This document shows, in pieces, positions 1 through 4,888 of a stretch of DNA of 5,649 bases (within the stretch, counting starts at the first letter, position 1; each line of letters starts with the position of its first letter). The notes under the pieces are model-generated. The model was not told where the DNA came from and did not search any database. It was given only the letters and a program-made list of their open reading frames with translations. This DNA is from Desulfobacterales bacterium CG23_combo_of_CG06-09_8_20_14_all_51_8 (GTDB lineage: Bacteria; Desulfobacterota; Desulfobacteria; Desulfobacterales; Desulfosalsimonadaceae), in NCBI GenBank assembly GCA_002772195.1, contig PCSG01000275.1:1-5649 (forward strand). The letters are read 5' to 3'. A program made the position numbers and the translations under genes.

Positions 1-228
1 AAAAAGGCAGGTGTATTAATTTACCTGAGCATAGGTGTATCAGTTTATCTGAGCGCTATAGCGCTGACCGATGCTGCAACTAAAAAAGAACTGCGCAAAA
101 AGGGAATAAACAGCTCGAACAATGCAATTGCAGCGGCCTGGGCCTTCGGCGCGAATGATCGCAGCCTTCCTTCAGATATGGGTGAAATCATCGCCGATTA
201 TATTTTGAGCACAGTGCCACATAAATAG
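1..228 (+). CDS. C-terminal fragment of an unrecognised protein (5' end outside window)
   Basis: Frame 1 is open from the first base to a TAG at 226-228, giving 75 residues and no start codon in a convincing position, so the gene begins upstream of the window. The fragment opens with a hydrophobic stretch (about residues 4-23, rich in V, I, L, Y and S) that could be a membrane helix or a buried strand-helix segment. A charged stretch follows (TKKELRKKG), then an Ala-rich segment (AIAAAWAFGA) and a soluble-looking tail ending in STVPHK. The hydrophobic part contains an eight-residue near-repeat, GVLIYLSI then GVSVYLSA. I do not recognise the family and assign no function. The gene converges on the lipoprotein gene at 300-848, and a long hairpin lies between them. 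The uninterrupted frame, sensible composition and terminator-like structure just after the stop support a real gene end. Confidence 0.6.
   Translation, partial: KKAGVLIYLSIGVSVYLSAIALTDAATKKELRKKGINSSNNAIAAAWAFGANDRSLPSDMGEIIADYILSTVPHK
10..57 (+). repeat. Imperfect 24-base tandem duplication inside the partial gene
   Basis: Two adjacent 24-base units (10-33 and 34-57) match at 18 of their first 21 bases (GGTGTAT...TATTTATC/CCTGAGC pattern). They encode the octapeptides GVLIYLSI and GVSVYLSA. The period is a multiple of three, so the frame is kept. It may be an in-frame microduplication or the visible end of a longer repeat array lying to the left. Confidence 0.6.
52..65. repeat. Perfect 14-base palindrome
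   Basis: AGCGCTATAGCGCT at 52-65 equals its own reverse complement. It overlaps the end of the second 24-base unit and lies within coding sequence. It could be a protein-binding or restriction-modification target, or chance. Confidence 0.5.
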
Positions 229-234
229 TGCCAA

Positions 235-278
235 ACAGGCAAGCATAGTCCCGCCCTATCGGGACCATACTTTCCTGT
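235..278. terminator. Long imperfect hairpin between convergent genes, probable bidirectional terminator
   Basis: Bases 235-253 pair with 260-278 around the six-base loop CCCTAT. I count 16 pairs out of 19 with three isolated mismatches; the loop-proximal six pairs are GTCCCG/CGGGAC. It starts seven bases after the TAG of the left gene and ends 22 bases before the stop of the facing lipoprotein gene, where a shared terminator is expected. Neither side is followed by a strong U-run, so it may work weakly, with another factor, or mainly as an RNA 3'-end stabiliser. Confidence 0.6.
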
Positions 279-299
279 CAGACTGTTGCCTCTCAGATG

Positions 300-848
300 T
301 CACTCGTTCAGATAATTGATAATTTCTTTATCCGCCAACAGATCTCTAATGGCTTGCTCCGTCGCCGTATCCAGCGGCCATGTTGAATAAAAGAGATTCT
401 GAGCATACTGGCTGCCCGTAATTTTTTTTTGGATATGATTCCCGGTTTCATATTCGATGACAACATAGAAGGTTGAAGAACCCCACATGTTCGAATCCAC
501 ATTTACTTTTGCGACTGAAACCTTGATGACTTTATCCGAATTTTCGACAACTTTTCCGCCCCTCGATGCTATGGCCTGAGAAAGGGACATAATCACTTCG
601 TCTGTCCAGAGATGAAGGTTCGCATACCAGGAATGAGCACCCACGCCATAAATATAAATCTCTTCATCGGAGTCCTGATTGTTAATCAGGGTCACGGAAT
701 TTTTGATCGTCACATCGGGAAGGGTTTCGGGATCTATTGATATATAGCCTGTGGGATCATAGTGGTGTGAAATACATCCTGTAGTTAAAGATAAGAAGAT
801 GAAAAGCATGAATAATTTTAACATACCTGATAAAGAGATCCGGCCCAT
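300..848 (-). CDS. Putative lipoprotein, paralogue A
   Basis: 182 residues ending in TGA. The start is ATG at 848, preceded by a strong ribosome site (AGGAGGT, + strand 854-860) about five bases away. Residues 1-24 form a signal peptide: Arg3 and Lys11, then a hydrophobic run (LFMLFIFLSL), then TTGC with Cys25 as the likely lipidated residue. The lipobox is not canonical, since Thr rather than Leu is at -3. The mature part has HYDPT and SIDPE motifs, a central GGKVVENSDKVIKVSV block and a C-terminal DLLADKEIINYLNE. A helix with 'AI..(R/K)GG', a 'sDkvikVsV' strand and a final 'dLl.D.eiinyL' helix resemble small envelope lipoproteins of the YajG/LptE-like fold, but this is only a visual impression and the function is unknown. 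It is the downstream member of a tandem pair with the gene at 989-1546. The 140-base gap is AT-rich at its far end and may carry its own promoter. An A9 run in the coding strand (422-430) encodes the QKK segment. Confidence 0.85.
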   Translation of the reverse strand: MGRISLSGMLKLFMLFIFLSLTTGCISHHYDPTGYISIDPETLPDVTIKNSVTLINNQDSDEEIYIYGVGAHSWYANLHLWTDEVIMSLSQAIASRGGKVVENSDKVIKVSVAKVNVDSNMWGSSTFYVVIEYETGNHIQKKITGSQYAQNLFYSTWPLDTATEQAIRDLLADKEIINYLNE

Positions 849-988
849 TGGGCACCTCCTATGTGGTTGGGGTTGGAATACGGGAGTGCAAAAAGCGTTT
901 GCTCAATAAGCATTAGATAATGTTTTCTATACGAATTAAGCAGTTGCAACAGATTTTGATAATATAAATATTTAATTAATGACAGTTC

Positions 989-1546
989 CTAATTGTTTAG
1001 ATAATTGATGATTTCTTCATCCTTTAGTAGATCTGTAATCGTGTATTCAATCGCATTATCTAATACCCAGTATTGAACTCCCACAGCCCAAGCAGTCTGG
1101 CTGCCGATTATTTTTTTTCTGATGTTATTTCCGGTTTCATAGATGACGGTAACATAAGCGGTTTGAGTGCTTGTCCACATGTTAATGTCTACACTGATTT
1201 CAACAACTGAAACCTTGATCACTTTATCCGAATTTTCGACAACCTTTCCCCCTTTCAGTTCTATTGCCTGGGTAAGGGCTCTGATCGTTTCTTCTGTCCA
1301 GAGATGAAGATTCCCATAAAACTCATTGACGCTCATAACCGTCCAAAGAAGCGTTTCTTCGTTTGAATCCTGGCTGTTAATCAGGGTCACGGGACTGCTG
1401 ATCGTCACATTCGGAAGGGATTCCGGATCGATTGACACTTGATTCGTGGGATCGTAGTGGCGTTTAATTGAGCATGCCACACATAAAGAGATGAGGACAA
1501 ACAGGAATAGAAATTTTATATTGCCTGAAAATGAATTTCGGATCAT
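989..1546 (-). CDS. Putative lipoprotein, paralogue B
   Basis: 185 residues ending in TAG. The ATG at 1546 has a good GGAGGT ribosome site (+ strand 1552-1557) about five bases upstream. The N-terminus carries Arg3 and Lys11, a hydrophobic core (FLFLFVLISL) and CVAC with Cys25 as the probable lipidated residue, the same position as in paralogue A. The site is again non-canonical at -3 (Cys). It shares HYDPT, SIDPE, VTLIN.QDS.EE, NLHLWT.E, GGKVVENSDKVIKVSV, YETGN and EIINYLN with paralogue A. The copies differ most around residues 64-76 and in the region after GSQ near residue 150. Function is unknown; an envelope-anchored role is inferred from the signal peptide. It lies 163 bases downstream of the radical SAM gene on the same strand, so it may have its own promoter (see 1595-1637). 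A coding-strand A8 run (1111-1118) occurs at the place matching the A9 run of the other copy. Confidence 0.85.
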   Translation of the reverse strand: MIRNSFSGNIKFLFLFVLISLCVACSIKRHYDPTNQVSIDPESLPNVTISSPVTLINSQDSNEETLLWTVMSVNEFYGNLHLWTEETIRALTQAIELKGGKVVENSDKVIKVSVVEISVDINMWTSTQTAYVTVIYETGNNIRKKIIGSQTAWAVGVQYWVLDNAIEYTITDLLKDEEIINYLNN

Positions 1547-1594
1547 TTGACACCTCCAATGCGGTTAAGGGATTAATTTGAGCGCGAACATATT

Positions 1595-1637
1595 CTCATT
1601 CGCCAGAATGAGTATTGTTTAAAATGATGAATGTCAA
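1595..1637 (-). promoter_or_regulatory. Candidate promoter with overlapping inverted repeat upstream of lipoprotein B
   Basis: On the minus strand a perfect -35 hexamer TTGACA (+ strand 1632-1637) is followed 17 bases later by TACTCA (1609-1614), a poor -10. AATACT at 15-base spacing is an alternative. The -10 area is covered by the inverted repeat CTCATTC-GCCA-GAATGAG (1595-1612), seven perfect pairs with a four-base loop. This could be an operator or, if transcribed from the upstream radical SAM gene, a weak hairpin. No U-run follows it, so a simple terminator is less likely. The match is by eye only. Confidence 0.3.
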
Positions 1638-1709
1638 TTTCAAAATACACTTTAGTGACCTGATTTCAATCAGAATTTAAATACTCTGGCCCCTATTCCG
1701 AATGGATGC

Positions 1710-2972
1710 CTAATTGAGTTTTTGCCCAAAGGCCTGTCTGGCGAGTTCTCTTTTTCTCGGGGTATACGAGTTATCCGCCTTTTCCTTGGCAATGACTTTT
1801 TGATAAAGTCTGGACATCTTCAGTTGCTGGGATTCGTTTTTGTAAAAAGAGTCCCAGGCATAGGACAATAATTCTCCCAGCCGTTCCGCGGACATGTGTT
1901 TCGGACGGAACACCACCTGATCGGCGGTGTATTTATCCCAATCATAGGTGAATATTCTGTCCTCTGCTTGAAGTTTTTCAAAAGCCCGGGTATGCGGGAA
2001 AGGGGTTAATACTGTAAATTCAGCAAGGTCAAGTTCGATTTCCAGCAAAAAGTCAATTAATTCTTTAATAAAATCTTCCGTGTGAGTGTCCAGCCCCAGG
2101 AGAATTGTGCCTTCAACACCGATTCCATGATCATGATACCGCCGGATTCTGTCCCGAATATATTGGGATGTGTCAAAAACCGCCTGATAGACATACCAGG
2201 CCCCTGCCTGGGCTGCCAGATCGAGAACTTTCGGGTTGTCCTCAATGGGATGGGAGCACCATTTTTTCTTAAGGGGAATCATTTCGGCAAACAGGTCCAT
2301 TTCCCATTGGGTGTCCTGGGCCAGGGAGTTGTCGACAATAAACAATCGGTTATTGTCAATGCTCGCCATTTCGGCGATGGCTTTATCAATGGGGCGGGGT
2401 CTGAATTGACGGCCGCCCAGATAAGCGACCGCGCAGGGAAAGCAATTGAAACGGCAACCCCTGGATGCATGAACCAGATCGACCATCTGAATGCCTTTAT
2501 AATTGTATAAATCGCGATTCAATATGTCTCTTCTTGCCGTGCCAACCATCTCAATCGGTGGCTGTTCATTTAAGTAATCGTAAACCTTACGAAGCCGATT
2601 ATTTTTAAAATCATTGAAGACTTCCGTCATTCTGCCTTCCGCCTCGCCCAGAAAAACAGCATCGGCATGTTGCATTACTTCCTCGGCGTGAAGCATGGTG
2701 GCAATACCGCCAAAAATCACCTTTACTCCTTTTTTACGGAAAATATCCGCAATTTGGAGTCCCCGCTTGACCTGGATGGTCAGCATCATGGAAATCCCGA
2801 TAAAATCAACCGGATCTTCAAAATCGATCGGTTCGACATTTTCATCCGTAAATTCGACGTCAACATCTTCCGGCAAAGAAGCTGCAAAAACAATTGGCCC
2901 ATGTGGGGGCAAATGGAATTCTGTTTGTCTTTCCATTTTAGACCACTTGGGATAGATCAGTTTAAATTTCAT
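1710..2972 (-). CDS. Cobalamin-binding-domain radical SAM protein (class B type)
   Basis: 420 residues, ATG at 2972, TAG stop. A GGAAAG ribosome-site candidate (+ strand 2978-2983) lies five bases upstream. Residues 1-125 resemble the B12-binding Rossmann domain of class B radical SAM enzymes: FIGISMML near 57-64, VKVIFGGIAT at 83-92 and FLGEAEG at 107-113. The cobalamin-ligating DxHxxG is absent, as in many members. The radical SAM domain follows, with Cys173, Cys177 and Cys180 in HASRGCRFNCFPC as ligands of the SAM-binding [4Fe-4S] cluster. Later segments are GTILLGLDTHTEDF (288-301) and FTVLTPFPHTRAFEKL (319-334). Two oddities: Pro179, not the usual aromatic residue, precedes the third Cys, and AVFDTS (264-269) stands where relatives have a GxES/GIE-like motif. 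The enzyme should cleave SAM to a 5'-deoxyadenosyl radical or transfer a methyl group, but the substrate is unknown. The acyl carrier protein gene ends 24 bases upstream, suggesting a carrier-bound acyl substrate (inference). Confidence 0.9.
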   Translation of the reverse strand: MKFKLIYPKWSKMERQTEFHLPPHGPIVFAASLPEDVDVEFTDENVEPIDFEDPVDFIGISMMLTIQVKRGLQIADIFRKKGVKVIFGGIATMLHAEEVMQHADAVFLGEAEGRMTEVFNDFKNNRLRKVYDYLNEQPPIEMVGTARRDILNRDLYNYKGIQMVDLVHASRGCRFNCFPCAVAYLGGRQFRPRPIDKAIAEMASIDNNRLFIVDNSLAQDTQWEMDLFAEMIPLKKKWCSHPIEDNPKVLDLAAQAGAWYVYQAVFDTSQYIRDRIRRYHDHGIGVEGTILLGLDTHTEDFIKELIDFLLEIELDLAEFTVLTPFPHTRAFEKLQAEDRIFTYDWDKYTADQVVFRPKHMSAERLGELLSYAWDSFYKNESQQLKMSRLYQKVIAKEKADNSYTPRKRELARQAFGQKLN

Positions 2973-2996
2973 TAAGTCTTTCCAGAGGTTCCGATT

Positions 2997-3257
2997 TTAT
3001 ACTTGCGGTCGATTGGTTTGAATATACTCGGCCAGCGCTCTTAAGGAAGAAAAAACTTTCTCGCCGAGTTCCTTGTTATCAATGATAACTGAATACTCAG
3101 TTTCAATCATCATTACGAGTTCCAGCACATCAATCGAATCAATTCCCAAGTCTCCACCCACAAGGGGGGCGTCCTCGTCAATATCTTCTTTATGAACATC
3201 TTCCAGATAAAGCGTTTCGATTATTTTTTCTTTGAGTTCGCTAATTAAGTTTTCCAT
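2997..3257 (-). CDS. Acyl carrier protein (phosphopantetheine-binding)
   Basis: An 86-residue acidic protein if started at the ATG at 3257, ending in TAA. A longer form from a GTG at 3299 would add 14 residues (MDSKNILFFKNGKI), but it has no ribosome site and gives an extension atypical of the family, so I prefer the ATG. The upstream sequence there (GGGAAAATA) is itself a weak ribosome site. The motif DLGIDSIDVLELV at 36-48 contains Ser41, the expected 4'-phosphopantetheine attachment site. Helix I (ENLISELKEKIIETL), the acidic loop EDIDEDAPL and the C-terminal LRALAEYI helix fit the four-helix carrier fold, and the length is normal. The LGIDSIDVLEL signature resembles specialised carriers of secondary fatty acid or polyketide-like systems more than housekeeping AcpP, whose signature is usually GADSLD; this is an impression. 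It is the first gene of the leftward unit with the radical SAM gene and diverges from the second radical SAM gene. It presumably tethers the substrate or product of one of these enzymes. Confidence 0.92.
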   Translation of the reverse strand: MENLISELKEKIIETLYLEDVHKEDIDEDAPLVGGDLGIDSIDVLELVMMIETEYSVIIDNKELGEKVFSSLRALAEYIQTNRPQV

Positions 3258-3403
3258 TATTTTCCCATTCTTAAAAAATAAAATATTTTTGGAATCCACT
3301 ACGATTAAATATTGTAATAGCCTGAAATTAGTGGTTGAAGTATTTCAAAAATTGTTAAAATATCCAGCATATTCATGTCAAATGAAAACCCATGCGAGGA
3401 TAA
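3258..3403. promoter_or_regulatory. AT-rich divergent intergenic region with candidate promoters in both directions
   Basis: This region separates the leftward carrier protein/radical SAM genes from the rightward radical SAM gene and must hold the promoter(s) if they are transcribed separately. Leftward candidate: TTCAAC (+ strand 3334-3339), 17-base spacer, TACAAT (3311-3316). Rightward candidate: TTGAAG (3335-3340) and TAAAAT (3356-3361), with a short 15-base spacer. Both -35 candidates overlap the small inverted repeat TTGAA-GTAT-TTCAA (3335-3348), which could be a shared operator. A GAGGA ribosome site at 3396-3400 serves the rightward gene. All matches are by eye. Confidence 0.35.
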
Positions 3404-4888
3404 ATGAAAGCTATATTGATGTCAATGCCCGATGTGGCCCCGCTTGTGATCCATGAAACCGCCATTCACATGCCCAGTCACGGCATTGCCTGTGTCGGCG
3501 GGAATATCGATGAACCGCATGATGTTTATATTGTTGATCTGATCCGCAAGCGCAGACAGCTAAAAAAATATATAACCAACATCCTGTTGAAAATTCGACC
3601 GGATCTGGTCGGTCTGTCTGCCATGGCATGGCAATACGACACATGCATCAAATTAATCAAATTAATTAAAAATGTTCTGCCGGAAGTAAAAATTGCAATC
3701 GGCGGTTATCACGCGACCCTCATGAACGAAGAAATTGCGGAGTTGCCCGAGAGCCGGTTAATTGATTTCATGATTCGCGGCGAAGGTGAAGAAGCCTTTC
3801 GCCGTCTGCTTAATGCTTTGGATGGAAGCGACCGGCTCGAAGACATACCCTCCCTCACCTATAAAAACGGGACCGGTTTTATTCACAACCCCAGAGGCGA
3901 AAATCTTGATTTGTCTCTCCTCAAACTTCCGATTCGAGACAAACGACGGCTAACCTCGGGTTATCATTTCATGTACTCAAAGATTGAGCTTTTGGAGACG
4001 TCCCGCGGTTGCACGCGGGGATGTAATTTTTGCAGCATGAGACACATGTACGGCAGGTCTTTTCGTACCTATCCCATTGAACGCATCCTGGCGGATCTGG
4101 ATGATATTTACTACAAACGCAAAACCCGATGGGTGTTTGTTGTCGATGACAACATGGTGCTCAATCCCAAGCGGGTAATGGCCCTGTGCGACGCGATTAT
4201 TGCCAGGAATTATAAAAAACTGAATCTTGTTGTCTAGGCCGATTGTATTTCCATGGCGCAAAATGAGGGAATGGTCAGCAAAATGGCTCAAGCCGGTTTT
4301 AAATCCGTATTTTTGGGTATTGAAAATGCGTCAAAAAAGAATCTGGAATCTGCCGGCAAAGGGAATATCGTGAATGCTTCCCGCAAAGCCGTGGAGATAT
4401 GTCACAAATATGATATCATGGTCATCGGCGGACTGATATTCGGTTTTCCGGAAGACGACGAATCATCTATCATCGAAAACTATCAATTTTTAAATGCCCT
4501 CGGCGCGGACGGTGCATACTGCCAGATACTGACCCCCTATCCAAAGACCGAGATGCGTCAAAACCTGATCGACGAAGATTTGGTAACCAACCGGTTCAAT
4601 TATAAAAAGTACAGCGGACTGTGGGCGAATGTGAAAACCCGGCATCTGGATTCAGATCAACTGCAATATCTGTTCTGGTATCACCGCCAGGTAACGCTGG
4701 GATGGTGGAACCCTTCCAAATGGGCCAGGAGTAAAGGGCGTATATGGACCGGCCTTTGGTTGTTCGCCATTAAACCAATATTAAAATTTTTCATCGACCG
4801 CAGCATTGCCAGGGAGGGATGGGAAAAGCGCTATCAGAAGGAACTCAAACGTCTTTCAAGGATGAACGATTTCAGAGACCTGGGCTAA
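3404..4888 (+). CDS. Cobalamin-dependent-type radical SAM protein, interrupted by an in-frame TAG
   Basis: One continuous frame of 494 codons plus a TAA stop, broken only by TAG at codon 278 (4235-4237). ATG at 3404 follows GAGGA by three bases. Residues 1-140 form a B12-binding-type domain: IRPDLVGLSAMAWQ near 64-77, VKIAIGGYHATL at 95-106 and MIRGEGEEAF at 123-132. DxHxxG is absent. The radical SAM domain has ETSRGCTRGCNFC, with Cys203, Cys207 and Cys210 as cluster ligands, and RWVFVVDDNMVLNPKR at 242-257. Beyond the TAG come GFKSVFLGIEN (298-308), a GGLIFGFPEDDESS segment and ILTPYPKTEMRQNL, all expected parts of the same barrel. The C-terminal region contains a hydrophobic, Trp-rich helix (WTGLWLFAIKPILKFF) that could associate with a membrane. 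The downstream ATG at 4253 has no ribosome site and would give a fragment lacking the cluster, so two separate genes are unlikely. If the TAG is not decoded, this is a pseudogene truncated within the barrel. Confidence 0.85.
4235..4237 (+). other. In-frame amber codon inside the second radical SAM gene
   Basis: TAG follows codons for KKLNLVV and is followed directly by ADCISMAQNE in the same frame. Radical SAM relatives commonly have Gln in this strand (a '.vQa..' pattern before the 'aGf..VfLGiE' segment), so CAG to TAG by one transition is the simplest origin. No frameshift or other stop lies in the 216 codons downstream. Alternatives are readthrough by an amber suppressor, pyrrolysine insertion, or a sequence error. 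I saw no obvious strong hairpin directly after it. Confidence 0.85.

Larger units (their letters stand above)
300..1570 (-). repeat. Tandem gene duplication (two diverged copies)
   Basis: The two lipoprotein genes are direct repeats with a period of about 690-698 bases. Roughly half of their amino acids are identical by eye, in blocks. DNA identity is high locally: a 23-base exact match lies at 529-551 and 1221-1243, and a 17-base match at 601-617 and 1293-1309. Similarity continues upstream of both starts through the ribosome site (aacc.cat.ggaggtg on the coding strand), so the duplicated unit included at least about 20 bases of leader. Further upstream the two leaders differ. Confidence 0.8.

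Noticed and set aside
888..902. GCAAA...TTTGC five-pair hairpin in the leader of lipoprotein A, considered as a regulatory RNA element.
   Set aside because: It is only five pairs and AT-rich, with no matching structure in the leader of paralogue B.
818..988. Reading through the TAG of lipoprotein B gives 56 further open codons (minus strand) before a TAA.
   Set aside because: The extension is AT-rich, unlike protein, runs through the ribosome site of the next gene, and paralogue A ends at the matching residue. It is best read as ordinary intergenic DNA with a normal TAG stop.
1660..1673. Small inverted repeat CTGATT-TC-AATCAG after the leftward radical SAM gene, considered as a terminator.
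   Set aside because: The stem is short with an unfavourably small loop, few GC pairs and no U-run in the direction of transcription.
2082..2510. A 142-codon plus-strand open frame opposite the leftward radical SAM gene.
   Set aside because: It lies wholly antisense to a gene with clear motifs, its translation shows no recognisable domain, and it lacks a ribosome site. It is a shadow frame.
3977..4291. A 104-codon minus-strand open frame opposite the second radical SAM gene.
   Set aside because: It is antisense to conserved radical SAM motifs with no domain or ribosome site of its own. It does span the amber position but offers no explanation for it.
4253..4888. A separate 211-residue gene starting at the ATG at 4253.
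   Set aside because: There is no ribosome site upstream, the frame is the same as the preceding gene, and the product would be the second half of a radical SAM barrel without its cluster-binding cysteines.
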